Below, piece after piece: positions 9,849 through 18,114 of a stretch of 64,000 nucleotides of DNA. Both the position numbers and the translations under genes were made by a program. Source of the DNA: Enterococcus sp. PF1-24 (GTDB lineage Bacteria; Bacillota; Bacilli; Lactobacillales; Enterococcaceae). The number at the start of each line of letters is the position of its first letter. Within the stretch, counting starts at the first letter, position 1. The notes beneath the pieces were generated by a model. The model was not told the DNA's origin. It saw only the letters and a list, made by a program, of their open reading frames with translations, and searched no databases. The stretch covers positions 62,001 through 126,000 of the forward strand of contig NZ_JARXWL010000005.1 of NCBI RefSeq assembly GCF_029893325.1, given 5' to 3'.

Positions 9849-10511
9849 TTATACTTGAACAGTTGCAGCGACAATTGCTGCTGCAACTGTTGCTTCATGA
9901 TAATCAATAATCGTTTTAATTGATTGGTAAGAGGTGTTGTCTTTATAAGTTTTGATTACTTTTTTAGCAGTTTTCATTTCTTCAGAGTTGAAATAGTTTT
10001 TCGCTAAACGACTACTAGTAAAAAGAGCTAATAAAATCAGTTCATCTTCTGCTATTTGTGAAGTAGTCAATGAATTTTTGATTTCTGCAACAAGCATTTC
10101 TTGTTGCGATGTTTCTGGTAAGACAATCGTTTTTTCTTTTCCTAATAAGCTTTGTTTAACATCAGAAGTAGCTAGATTATTTTCAACTAATGAAGCTTTC
10201 AAGGAAGCTACTAATTGATTGCCAGGTTTATTTGTAAGTGAAAAATTGAAAGAATTAGTTAATTGTTTTAGTTTTTTCTTTTTCAAATTTTTCAAAGTTT
10301 CAAAAAGTGGTGTTAAGAAAATCAGTGAATCATCAAGATTTTCTTTCAAGATAGTAAAAGAACTTTTATCAATGTCGATATGTTGGCTACTTTTTAAATC
10401 ATAAAGGGCTGCCGCTAAAATATTTATTTGGGCAAGCTCTTTATCTAAAAAGTTTTTTCCGTTTGGTTTTAATGTAAGTAAAGTTATTTTTTGACTAAGT
10501 GCTAAGTTCAT
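9849..10511 (-). CDS. GPP34 (GOLPH3)-like domain protein
   Basis: A 220-residue soluble protein with no signal peptide. The pattern LALSQKITLLTL, LLDKxL-type start, AAALYDLKSS, a lysine-rich middle (KNLKKKKLKQL) and LVASLKASLVENNLATSD fits the bacterial GPP34 / Golgi phosphoprotein 3-like fold, which is helical and binds phosphoinositides in eukaryotes; bacterial roles are unknown. I recognise this by pattern only and rate it moderate. The start is ATG at 10511 with AGGAAG 8 bases upstream; the GTG at 10520 abuts that site. The C-terminus is Ala/Val-rich. On the minus strand TATAAT lies at 10561-10556. Confidence 0.6.
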   Translation of the reverse strand: MNLALSQKITLLTLKPNGKNFLDKELAQINILAAALYDLKSSQHIDIDKSSFTILKENLDDSLIFLTPLFETLKNLKKKKLKQLTNSFNFSLTNKPGNQLVASLKASLVENNLATSDVKQSLLGKEKTIVLPETSQQEMLVAEIKNSLTTSQIAEDELILLALFTSSRLAKNYFNSEEMKTAKKVIKTYKDNTSYQSIKTIIDYHEATVAAAIVAATVQV

Positions 10512-10555
10512 AAAGAACACTTCCTTTTCTTAATATAAATTTATTTGTTGAGTTC

Positions 10556-10561
10556 ATTATA
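10556..10561 (-). promoter_or_regulatory. -10 element for the GPP34-like gene
   Basis: TATAAT on the minus strand 45 bases before the ATG. No clear -35. Confidence 0.45.
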
Positions 10562-10675
10562 TTGAACTTTTGCAAGAAAAAATACTTACAAAAAGGCTTA
10601 GTATCCTACAAAACTGTAAGGTTGTAAAAACTAGCGATTTATGAAGGTTTTTCAATAAAGTCTCATTGCTAAATA

Positions 10676-10684
10676 TGATATAAT
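10676..10684 (+). promoter_or_regulatory. Extended -10 promoter of the 95-residue gene
   Basis: TGA directly followed by TATAAT, 32 bases before the ATG. Confidence 0.6.
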
Positions 10685-10716
10685 TTGGTTATTAAGAGCG
10701 ATGATTGGAGAAAATA

Positions 10717-11004
10717 ATGTATAAAGAAATATTTACGGAGTTGAATTTATCAGTAGTTGAATTGCCTGTTGAAATGACTGAAGACAAGCCGCACTATACA
10801 GTCTATCTTCGTGAAATTCCGACTTTAACTGGTGAAGGTTTTTCACTGCAAGAAGCCTATCGCCAATTGGCTGAAAAGTATGCCGCTTATCGAGAAGCTC
10901 ATAAACCAGAAAACACGGATGAAGTTGCAACTGATTTTACTTTAGCCGAACTGCTACGCTATTATGACGGCGAAACAATTGATGGTTTTTCTGATTATTT
11001 TTAG
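10717..11004 (+). CDS. Small acidic protein of unknown function, weakly HicB-like
   Basis: A 95-residue acidic, soluble protein. The stretch YTVYLREIPTLTGEGFSLQEAY followed by LAEKYAAYRE loosely resembles the HicB-type beta-strand / helix unit (a Tyr-rich strand, a Gly-containing turn, then EA-helix). No HicA toxin gene is adjacent and there is no DNA-binding extension, so I do not call it an antitoxin. ATG at 10717 is chosen over TTG at 10705 because TTGGAG lies 6 bases upstream. It has its own promoter and a very strong terminator, hence is a real monocistronic gene. I do not recognise its function. Confidence 0.75.
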   Translation: MYKEIFTELNLSVVELPVEMTEDKPHYTVYLREIPTLTGEGFSLQEAYRQLAEKYAAYREAHKPENTDEVATDFTLAELLRYYDGETIDGFSDYF

Positions 11005-11025
11005 AAAAAAAGAAACATGCACAAT

Positions 11026-11086
11026 AAAATTATAAAGAATGCGATAAAAGCTTTTTCTAAACTTTTATCGCATTCTTTATAATTTT
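11026..11086. terminator. Very long bidirectional terminator
   Basis: A perfect 25-bp stem (11026-11050 with 11062-11086) around an 11-base loop; the 3' arm contains the stop codon of the minus-strand permease. It is the longest uninterrupted stem I found in the window. Confidence 0.92.
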
Positions 11087-12126
11087 CTGTTTTTCTTAAC
11101 CATCAACAAGCCACAATTACCAATCAGAAAAAGACTACCTAAAAAAATTAAGGTACTTAATTTTTGCGTTAAAACCAAAGCAACTGGTAAAAAAGGTTGC
11201 AGCCAAGTTTGAGAGGTGGGCATATTCCACAAACCTCCCCCTAAAGTCATATTTAATAGCAACCAAGGAATAAAGAGGAAGCTAGCGATTTTTTGTCCGC
11301 CTAAATTAACAATGAACCAGCTGAGACTGAAAGTATAAAAAAGCAAAGCTAGTAGTAGCAATAATTGATTCACGCCATAATCGGCCTGTAAAAAGAAATT
11401 AGCGCCTAGTAAAAATAAGCTTAAAGCCGTTAACCACAAAATCAGTAAGCTAAAAACAGCTAATGCTTGGCATTTTACTAAATTTTTAAGGGAGTACATT
11501 TGTAATCGGCGATTTTCTAAGCTGGGAATAAAGCTAATTCCGTAAAGTACGACAACTAGGAAAAGCACACTACTAATGCTCAGCGGCAATTTTTGCTTGT
11601 TTAAAGAGCCATGAACTTGATCAACATAGTCAATGTTAATCAAGAGTTCAGGAGCAATTTGGCTTTTTTTAACAGTTAAAGCTTGTTTTTCAAGATTTTC
11701 AGAAAGTAGTTGTTCAGCTTTTAACTGAATCAAATTCGTGCTAATCAGCTCTTTAATAGCTGTGGCATCTTGAATGCCGGGAGCTAGTTGTAACTCAATG
11801 ATTTTTTCTTTATCGGTAAGTAAATCTTCAGCAAATGTGGCTGGGATTATCAAGATTCCTTGAATATTTTCAGTTTTTAAGTCAGTTAAATCAAGGGTTT
11901 TGACTTGCTGAATGGTCACTTGATTTTTTTCTTGCAACTTGTTTATTAATTGTTGACTAGCTTTAGAGGGTTCTTGAACGTAAACCTCTAAAGCTGTCGG
12001 TGGTGTATTGCTGTTTAAAAATAATTGATTCATGTGACTGATTGCCAATTGGGCGGCAACGATAACTAAAATAATCAAAAAATGGAACCGTAGTTGTTTA
12101 AGATAAATTTTAAGGACTTGACTCAT
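11077..12126 (-). CDS. ABC-2 type transporter permease (second subunit)
   Basis: A 349-residue membrane protein with one N-terminal membrane helix (FLIILVIVAAQLA), a long extracytoplasmic part of about 150 residues, then five or six hydrophobic segments. This is the ABC-2 / YhgE-Pip-like topology of exporters. The start is ATG at 12126, which overlaps the upstream permease stop in an ATGA tetranucleotide and has GGAGG 8 bases before it; the ATG at 12141 is upstream of that site. It is last in a three-gene operon with another permease and an ATPase. The cargo is unknown. Heterodimeric permeases of this shape export lantibiotics, lipids or drugs; none can be chosen here. Confidence 0.85.
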   Translation of the reverse strand: MSQVLKIYLKQLRFHFLIILVIVAAQLAISHMNQLFLNSNTPPTALEVYVQEPSKASQQLINKLQEKNQVTIQQVKTLDLTDLKTENIQGILIIPATFAEDLLTDKEKIIELQLAPGIQDATAIKELISTNLIQLKAEQLLSENLEKQALTVKKSQIAPELLINIDYVDQVHGSLNKQKLPLSISSVLFLVVVLYGISFIPSLENRRLQMYSLKNLVKCQALAVFSLLILWLTALSLFLLGANFFLQADYGVNQLLLLLALLFYTFSLSWFIVNLGGQKIASFLFIPWLLLNMTLGGGLWNMPTSQTWLQPFLPVALVLTQKLSTLIFLGSLFLIGNCGLLMVKKNRKL

Positions 12127-13283
12127 AAGCTCTTCCTCCAACTTTTAGTCGTTAAGTAGAAACAACCTAAAATAATTAGGACATAAGGCAGATAAGTCAG
12201 CCAGCTAAGGGCTTCACCAGTAATTGCCATTTCAGTTAAACTTTGGGTTAACCAAGCTGGATTTCCTACGGTAATTTGAAAATTTTGCGAGTAAGCGGGA
12301 TAAATCAGCCCACCTAAAAATAATAAACTAAACAAAACGACAAAATTGACTAATAGTACATTGCTGACACTACTATTTTTTCCTAATAATGAAGTGATGG
12401 CAATTACAATAGTAAACAGTAAGAGCATTAAAAAGCCGGCTGCTAAAATCAAATAATTGAGCTGAATCGGCAGCGCTAATTGTTTAGCAAACCAAGCAAT
12501 TAAAGCAATTACTGGAATTAATAAAGGTAGACAATTCAACAGCTTGCTTAACCAAATTTGTGGTAAAGAATAGCGATAAAGTAATAGTTTTCGGAAAACT
12601 TGTTGCTGTAATTGACGGGAAATCAAGATGCCATAATAACAGCTAATGATGCTACAACTTAAAAAAAGTAGTAAAGCAATCATTTGCAAATAATATTGGG
12701 GAATTTGTTCGCTTACTTGTAAAAAATTGCCGCGAGTTAAAGCTAATTGCACTAACTCCAAATCAAAATTTTGAGTTAATTGCTGGCGTTCTTTACGAGA
12801 TAAGTCAGATTTCTTCAAAGTTTGATAATAAGTTAAAGAAGAACTTTGAAGCTTATTTAAAGAATCAACGGCAGCTGTTAATATTTGATGAGTAATACTA
12901 CCAAATAAAGCGTTACTGCTATACATTTCAATGGTAGCTGTTTCTTGTTCAAAGAGAGCTTCTTCCAGATTTTCAGGAAAAGCTAAATAGAAATCAATTT
13001 TTTTATCAGCAACTAAAGTTAAGGCTTCTTCAGGTTCTAACAGTTCAATTTCGGCAATATGTTCATCTAGTTGGATAAAGCTTAACATTTGTTGAAAAAC
13101 ATCTGTATGGTTAGGAGAAGAAATCGCAATTTTCAAGTCGCTTAAAGTGGCGCCTCGTTGAAATAGATGAAGCGGGAGGGCAGCTACTAAAGTGCTTAAA
13201 AATAAACCGATAAAAACAATCAGCACTGGTATTTGGCGGAGATTATTTTTAAATTCGCCTTTTAATAAAGCTAAAAATCTCAT
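12123..13283 (-). CDS. ABC-2 type transporter permease (first subunit)
   Basis: A 386-residue permease built like its downstream partner: an N-terminal helix (PVLIVFIGLFLSTLVAALPL), a large extracytoplasmic domain, then a cluster of helices (MIALLLFLSCSIISCYYGILI; LILAAGFLMLLLFTIVIAI; FVVLFSLLFLGGLIYP). It overlaps the ATPase gene and the second permease gene by ATGA on both sides, so the three subunits are translationally coupled. The two permeases are alike in layout but not closely alike in sequence, pointing to an old duplication. It probably forms a heterodimer with the other permease and takes energy from the ATPase. Cargo unknown. Confidence 0.85.
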   Translation of the reverse strand: MRFLALLKGEFKNNLRQIPVLIVFIGLFLSTLVAALPLHLFQRGATLSDLKIAISSPNHTDVFQQMLSFIQLDEHIAEIELLEPEEALTLVADKKIDFYLAFPENLEEALFEQETATIEMYSSNALFGSITHQILTAAVDSLNKLQSSSLTYYQTLKKSDLSRKERQQLTQNFDLELVQLALTRGNFLQVSEQIPQYYLQMIALLLFLSCSIISCYYGILISRQLQQQVFRKLLLYRYSLPQIWLSKLLNCLPLLIPVIALIAWFAKQLALPIQLNYLILAAGFLMLLLFTIVIAITSLLGKNSSVSNVLLVNFVVLFSLLFLGGLIYPAYSQNFQITVGNPAWLTQSLTEMAITGEALSWLTYLPYVLIILGCFYLTTKSWRKSL

Positions 13284-13891
13284 AGGCTAAATTCCTCTAG
13301 TTCTGGAAAAGTTAGCATTTTTTCGCATAATCCTTCAAATTCTTCACGATTGTGACTAACAAAAAGTAAAGCTAAGCCATCTTGTTTTTTCTTTTTTAAA
13401 ACTTTTTTTATATCAATCACGGTTTGTTCATCTAAAGCGTTGAAAGATTCATCCATTAATAAAATTTGTGGCTGGCAAATAAAAACGGCAGCTAAAGCTA
13501 ATTTTCCCCGCATACCAGCACTGAGTTTGGCGACTTTTTTATTTAAAAATGGGGTGACGCCAAAAAGTTCGGCACACTCCGCCACAACCGTCGCAATCTC
13601 AGCTTTAGGAATTTGGGCGTAATTCGCTTCTAAAATTAAATTGTCTTTGCAAGACAGGTTGCTATAGAAGCCATCTTTTTGCATGGCATAACCTAAGGTA
13701 CCATTAATTGTGATTTGAGCAGTTTTATCAGGTAAAATACCTGCCAAGATATCTAAAAGTGTTGACTTACCAATACCGTTAGGACCGAAAATAGCTAAGC
13801 CTTCACCGGCAGCCAATGAAATTTTTAATTCACATGGGAGCTGGGTTTGGCGAATTTGCTTGATGCCAGAAATTTCTATAATTGTTGTCAT
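13280..13891 (-). CDS. ABC transporter ATP-binding protein
   Basis: A 203-residue nucleotide-binding domain. Walker A is FGPNGIGKST, the signature is LSAGMRGKL (slightly divergent from LSGGQ), Walker B is ILLMDES and the switch histidine is in FVSHN. It is short for the family (usually 220-300) and lacks a C-terminal extension. It is first in the operon; the ATG has GAGG 9 bases upstream. The degenerate signature with Met-Arg after Gly is typical of small ABC-2 exporters. It hydrolyses ATP for the two downstream permeases. Confidence 0.9.
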   Translation of the reverse strand: MTTIIEISGIKQIRQTQLPCELKISLAAGEGLAIFGPNGIGKSTLLDILAGILPDKTAQITINGTLGYAMQKDGFYSNLSCKDNLILEANYAQIPKAEIATVVAECAELFGVTPFLNKKVAKLSAGMRGKLALAAVFICQPQILLMDESFNALDEQTVIDIKKVLKKKKQDGLALLFVSHNREEFEGLCEKMLTFPELEEFSL

Positions 13892-13977
13892 TTGTTATTT
13901 TCCTCGGTTAAAAAAAGCGGAACTAAATCATTCACTTAGTCCTTATCTTTTAAACTTTCGTGTATTTATTCTTTAAT

Positions 13978-14006
13978 ATCGTAGCATAGGGGAGCAGATT
14001 TGTTAA
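13978..14006 (-). promoter_or_regulatory. Probable promoter of the ABC-2 operon
   Basis: Reading the minus strand: TTAACA (14006-14001), 17 bases, TACGAT (13983-13978), with TGC just before the -10. It is divergent from trxA. Confidence 0.5.
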
Positions 14007-14077
14007 GATTGTTTAACGGAATTTTAAAGGAAGTTCGCTGATTAAAAGTCAAAAAACTAGAGTGATTTCTTAAGGCG

Positions 14078-14086
14078 TGTTATAAT
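14078..14086 (+). promoter_or_regulatory. Extended -10 promoter of trxA
   Basis: TG-T-TATAAT, 42 bases before the ATG. The -35 is poor, as often with extended -10 promoters. Confidence 0.65.
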
Positions 14087-14128
14087 ATAACCATCTTAAA
14101 TAAAAGAAAACTATTGGGGGAATTATAA

Positions 14129-14443
14129 ATGTCACAAGTGATTACTGATCAAGATTTTGCTGCAGAAACAGATGAAGGTTTAGTTTTAATTGATTTTTGG
14201 GCACCTTGGTGTGGACCTTGTCGGATGCAAGCACCGATTTTAGATCAATTAGCAGAAGAATATGATGAATCAGAATTAAAAATTGTTAAAATGGATATTG
14301 ATGAAAATCCAGAAACACCTGCTAGTTTTGGTGTTATGAGTATTCCAACTTTGATGTTGAAAAAAGACGGTGCAATGGTGGAAAAAGTTGTCGGTGTTCA
14401 TAATAAAGAACAGTTAAGAGAAATTGTAGCGAAATATTTATAA
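14129..14443 (+). CDS. trxA: Thioredoxin
   Basis: A 104-residue thioredoxin, the usual length. The redox pair is Cys28/Cys31 in APWCGPCR, the cis-Pro lies in MSIPTLMLKK, and Asp20-region LIDFWA is intact. It reduces protein disulfides in the cytoplasm, recharged by thioredoxin reductase (not in this window). The ribosome site is TTGGGGGAA. It has its own promoter and terminator and sits directly before uvrC. Confidence 0.96.
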   Translation: MSQVITDQDFAAETDEGLVLIDFWAPWCGPCRMQAPILDQLAEEYDESELKIVKMDIDENPETPASFGVMSIPTLMLKKDGAMVEKVVGVHNKEQLREIVAKYL

Positions 14444-14466
14444 AAATATTGTAGCTAGATAAATAA

Positions 14467-14509
14467 AAACTGTATCCTGTAACTTTTAATTGCAGGATGC
14501 AGTTTTTTT
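14467..14509 (+). terminator. Terminator of trxA
   Basis: A 16-bp stem (14467-14482 with 14490-14505) containing two G:U pairs, followed by a T7 run. Confidence 0.9.
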
Positions 14510-14578
14510 GAGTTGCTTAGCTGAAAAAAGAACAAAAGCTAAAGATTTTATGAGAAGAAATCTTCGGGGCTTTTCTTA

Positions 14579-14587
14579 TGCTATAAT
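14579..14587 (+). promoter_or_regulatory. Extended -10 promoter of uvrC
   Basis: TGC followed by TATAAT, 39 bases before the chosen GTG start. Confidence 0.6.
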
Positions 14588-14626
14588 AATTTAGCAAAGA
14601 GATTGAGAGAAAGTGAGCTGCCTGTT

Positions 14627-16414
14627 GTGAACGAAAAGATTAAGCATAAATTAAGTCTGTTGCCTGATCAGCCAGGTTGTTATTTGATGAAGGACAAAAA
14701 CGGCACGATTATTTATGTCGGTAAAGCCAAAATTTTAAAAAATCGAGTGCGTTCTTATTTTACTGGTAGTCATGATGCCAAAACGGAACGCTTAGTTAGT
14801 GAAATTGTCGATTTTGAATATATTGTGACTGAATCAAATATTGAAGCTTTACTTTTAGAAATTAATTTAATCAAAAAAAATGATCCGAAATATAATATTA
14901 TGTTAAAGGATGATAAAACCTATCCTTTTATAAAAATAACTAATGAAGCCTATCCCCGTTTATTAATTACCCGAAAAGTTTTGAAAGATAAAGCTTGGTA
15001 TTTTGGGCCTTATCCAGATGTCGGTGCGGCGAATGAAACGAAGCGCTTATTAGATCGTTTGTTTCCTTTAAGGAAGTGTAAAACTTTACCAAAAGAAGTT
15101 TGTTTATATTATCATATGGGGCAATGCTTGGCCCCCTGCGTTTTTCAAGTACCTAAGGACACCTATCCCCAAATGATTAATGAAATCAAACGCTTTTTAA
15201 ATGGCGGTCATCAAGCGATTCAACAAGAGCTACAGCAAAAAATGCAAATAGCTGCTGAAAATATGGAGTTTGAAAAAGCGGCGGAGTACCGGGACCAGAT
15301 TGCTGCCATTGATACAATTATGACTCGTCAAAAAATGACCAATGCTGATTTAGTGGATCGGGATATTTTTGGTTATGCAGTAGATAAAGGTTGGATGTGT
15401 GTGCAAGTTTTCTTTGTTAGACAAGGGAAGCTGATTGAACGAGATGTTTCGATTTTTCCTTTTTATGGGGAAGCCACTGATGATTTTTTAACCTATATCG
15501 GTCAGTTTTATCAAGAAAATGAACATTTTATCCCGAAAGAAGTTTTAATTCCCAATGATATTGATTTAGCTAGCGTGGAGGCTTTACTACAAACGAAAGT
15601 GATTCAACCTAAAATTGGTGAGAAGAAAAAACTAGTAGCTTTGGCAGCGAAAAATGCCAATGTTGCTCTACAAGAAAAATTTGATTTAATCGTTCGCAAG
15701 CAAGAGCGGACGATTGGCGCGGTAGAGCGTTTAGGTCAAGCTATGAATATCCCCACACCGATTAGGATTGAGGCTTTTGATAACTCTAATATTATGGGGA
15801 CTAATCCTGTTTCTGCAATGGTGGTTTTCATTGACGGTCGGCCTGCTAAAAATGAATACCGCAAGTATAAAATCAAAACGGTCAAAGGTCCCGATGATTA
15901 TGCTTCCATGCGGGAAGTTATTTATCGGCGTTATTCAAGGGTTTTGAAAGAAAATTTAGCGATGCCTGATTTGATTTTAATTGATGGTGGGAAAGGTCAA
16001 GTAGATGCAGCCAAAGAGGTTTTAGAAAATCAATTAGGCTTAGATTTACCGATTGCCGGTTTAGCTAAAAATGATCAACATAAAACTAGCGAGCTGTTAT
16101 TTGGTGAAGATTTAGCAGTGATTGCCTTGGAACGTAATTCACAAGAATTTTTCTTACTACAACGCATTCAAGATGAAGTTCATCGCTTTGCTATCACTTT
16201 CCATCGCCAATTGCGCAGTAAAAATAGTTTTGCTTCAAAATTAGATGGCATTGAAGGTTTAGGGCCTAAAAGGAAAAAAATGTTGTTAAAAGAATTCAAA
16301 TCTATGAAAAATATTATGGCAGCTACAGTGGAAACTTTGCAAGAGCATGGATTGCCGAAAAATGTTGCTGAAAATGTCTTTCAAGCTTTTCAAAATGAAG
16401 AAAAAAAAGACTAG
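14627..16414 (+). CDS. uvrC: UvrABC system protein C (excinuclease)
   Basis: A 595-residue nucleotide-excision-repair endonuclease that cuts on both sides of a lesion held by UvrB. It has an N-terminal GIY-YIG domain ([12 protein letters not shown] ... IIYVGKAK, residues 10-90), a UVR motif ([13 protein letters not shown], near 205), the RNase H-like 5' nuclease ([13 protein letters not shown] ... [12 protein letters not shown]) and a C-terminal helix-hairpin-helix ([16 protein letters not shown]). I chose GTG at 14627, giving an [16 protein letters not shown] start as in enterococcal UvrC, with AAGTGAG 9 bases before it; the frame also opens further upstream at TTG 14603. Its stop lies inside a terminator. 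Confidence 0.95.
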   Translation: MNEKIKHKLSLLPDQPGCYLMKDKNGTIIYVGKAKILKNRVRSYFTGSHDAKTERLVSEIVDFEYIVTESNIEALLLEINLIKKNDPKYNIMLKDDKTYPFIKITNEAYPRLLITRKVLKDKAWYFGPYPDVGAANETKRLLDRLFPLRKCKTLPKEVCLYYHMGQCLAPCVFQVPKDTYPQMINEIKRFLNGGHQAIQQELQQKMQIAAENMEFEKAAEYRDQIAAIDTIMTRQKMTNADLVDRDIFGYAVDKGWMCVQVFFVRQGKLIERDVSIFPFYGEATDDFLTYIGQFYQENEHFIPKEVLIPNDIDLASVEALLQTKVIQPKIGEKKKLVALAAKNANVALQEKFDLIVRKQERTIGAVERLGQAMNIPTPIRIEAFDNSNIMGTNPVSAMVVFIDGRPAKNEYRKYKIKTVKGPDDYASMREVIYRRYSRVLKENLAMPDLILIDGGKGQVDAAKEVLENQLGLDLPIAGLAKNDQHKTSELLFGEDLAVIALERNSQEFFLLQRIQDEVHRFAITFHRQLRSKNSFASKLDGIEGLGPKRKKMLLKEFKSMKNIMAATVETLQEHGLPKNVAENVFQAFQNEEKKD

Positions 16415-16439
16415 GAAATTTAATTTCCTAGTCTTTTTT
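16403..16439. terminator. Bidirectional terminator between uvrC and the GT-C protein
   Basis: AAAAAAGACTAGGAAAT pairs with ATTTCCTAGTCTTTTTT. It overlaps the uvrC stop codon and ends one base before the minus-strand stop. Confidence 0.9.
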
Positions 16440-16440
16440 G

Positions 16441-17841
16441 TTAAATTGTTTTTGATAATAAGAAGTATTCATTATGAATCAAGACATTAATGGTGATGAA
16501 TACTAAAATCAAAATCAGATAAACATATTTTTTCTTATCCGGTTGAATCAGAAAATCAATCATTTTTTCAAAGCCTAGAGTTAACATAATCATAAAGGGT
16601 GCGATAATCGCCATAATATAGCGCCCTTGTGGTTGATAATCAATTTTTAAAGCATAATACCAATGTAAGCCAAAAGTAATTAAACAACCTAAAGCGATTA
16701 AGCTAAAAGCCATGCGTTTACGACTTGTAACGATAGCATCTTTTGCTTTAGCAAAACGTCCTTGAACTAGTTGCACAATAAAAGCAACAATCCCTAAGCC
16801 GAAAATCCAGTAATAAAAAGTATAGTAAGCATCAGTTAGCTTAATACTCATGTAGCCAAATAAGCCGATAAAAGAATCCAAAGTATATTCTCTAAAGTGT
16901 GAATCTCCCAACATCGCCAAGAGGTTGCCAGATTCGTAAGGGTGTTGTAAAACATAGCCATCTTTCGTATCTAACCACTTCAAGTATTCTTCACGGAAAA
17001 CCCGCATTCCGAAAATATCCTTGTACAATAGGTAGTTTCTAATTAAAAAGGGAAAAATAGCAATTGCTGATAAACAAAAGATTAGCGCAAAGTTTTTATA
17101 AAAAACTTTTTTGTCAGTAATTTTATGTTTCAAATTGAAAAAGTTAACAATTAGGAAAAATAACCCACCTACTAAAATAAAACCATAGGAGTTCATATAA
17201 CCTAAGCCACAAATAATAAAGCCTAAAGATAAATAAATGCTATGCTTATAGCTCCAAGCTTCAAAACAAGTGTCAATCATTGCATAGACAATAATACTAG
17301 CACCGGCAGCAGCAATGACATCGTTGTTAACGTAACAAGATAAAAAAGTAAATTGTGGTAAAAAGCCTAAAAAGACCATGCCTAACAGACTTAAACCAAA
17401 ATTGTTAGAAAGTTTATAAATGCTACGACCAGTAAAGAAGACTGTTATCCCACCAAATAAGACGCTTGTTAAACGTGCGGCCCATAGTAAAGTCTCCGGT
17501 GTGGAATGAAATAAGTTCATGACATGCATGAAAAAAGCACTAATAATAGCTCCTAACATTTGTGGATAAAAAGCATAGGACCAGTTGCCGATTACATAGA
17601 TAGCTTCGGCATCATAACCACTTGGTAGGGATAAATGATTATAAATATACGAAGGAATCAAATAGCGCATCATTTCGTCAGGGGCTTTATTATAAGGAAG
17701 TTCACTTGCCCAAAAAGCAAACCAGCAACAAATCAATAAAACAAGGATGATTTGCGCTTTTAAAACAGAGCGATTCTCTTTTTGTGAATCGCGGCTTAAA
17801 GAAGCCGTTAAATTTTCTTTCATAATTTCCAAGCCTTTCAT
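16441..17841 (-). CDS. GT-C-type multi-pass membrane glycosyltransferase, DUF2142-like
   Basis: A protein of about 466 residues with roughly ten membrane helices. The first extracytoplasmic loop carries NKAPDEMMRY, the acidic Pro-Asp-Glu motif typical of DUF2142-like GT-C enzymes, and a late loop has QPQGRYIMA, also typical. GT-C enzymes transfer sugars from polyprenyl-phosphate donors outside the membrane. Neighbours do not name the acceptor, but a polyprenol-sugar synthase (24554) and a GtrA-like protein (27476) lie nearby. The start is uncertain: ATG at 17868, 17841 or 17823. A -10 TATAAT at 17865-17860 would put 17868 upstream of transcription, so 17841 is taken. The ribosome site is weak. 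Confidence 0.75.
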   Translation of the reverse strand: MKGLEIMKENLTASLSRDSQKENRSVLKAQIILVLLICCWFAFWASELPYNKAPDEMMRYLIPSYIYNHLSLPSGYDAEAIYVIGNWSYAFYPQMLGAIISAFFMHVMNLFHSTPETLLWAARLTSVLFGGITVFFTGRSIYKLSNNFGLSLLGMVFLGFLPQFTFLSCYVNNDVIAAAGASIIVYAMIDTCFEAWSYKHSIYLSLGFIICGLGYMNSYGFILVGGLFFLIVNFFNLKHKITDKKVFYKNFALIFCLSAIAIFPFLIRNYLLYKDIFGMRVFREEYLKWLDTKDGYVLQHPYESGNLLAMLGDSHFREYTLDSFIGLFGYMSIKLTDAYYTFYYWIFGLGIVAFIVQLVQGRFAKAKDAIVTSRKRMAFSLIALGCLITFGLHWYYALKIDYQPQGRYIMAIIAPFMIMLTLGFEKMIDFLIQPDKKKYVYLILILVFITINVLIHNEYFLLSKTI

Positions 17842-17859
17842 TTCTCTTAAACCATTCCC

Positions 17860-17865
17860 ATTATA
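17860..17865 (-). promoter_or_regulatory. -10 element for the GT-C gene
   Basis: Minus-strand TATAAT 19 bases before ATG 17841. The -35 is not convincing. Confidence 0.4.
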
Positions 17866-18011
17866 CATATTGTTGAAAAATTTTAAAAGCTAAAAAGTAA
17901 AAAAGCCTACTAACACTCACAATTTAACGCAGCCAATGAAGAAATTGGGGGATTTTTAGGTTATTTTCTTGCAAAATGTTAGTTTATATTTTAATTTAGC
18001 TTTACTTCGTG

Positions 18012-18017
18012 TATAAT
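18012..18017 (+). promoter_or_regulatory. -10 element for mltG
   Basis: TATAAT preceded directly by TG, about 98 bases before the TTG start. The -35 is weak. Confidence 0.45.
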
Positions 18018-18114
18018 TATATGAGTTATGAACAAAAGCAACAACAGTCAACCACTTAATTTGTCGATTATTGAGATTTTTTCAAAATTTAAATAGATAA
18101 AAGGAGGAATTACT

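Noticed and set aside
10717-11004. A HicAB toxin-antitoxin locus
   Set aside because: The likeness is weak and no HicA gene lies on either side.
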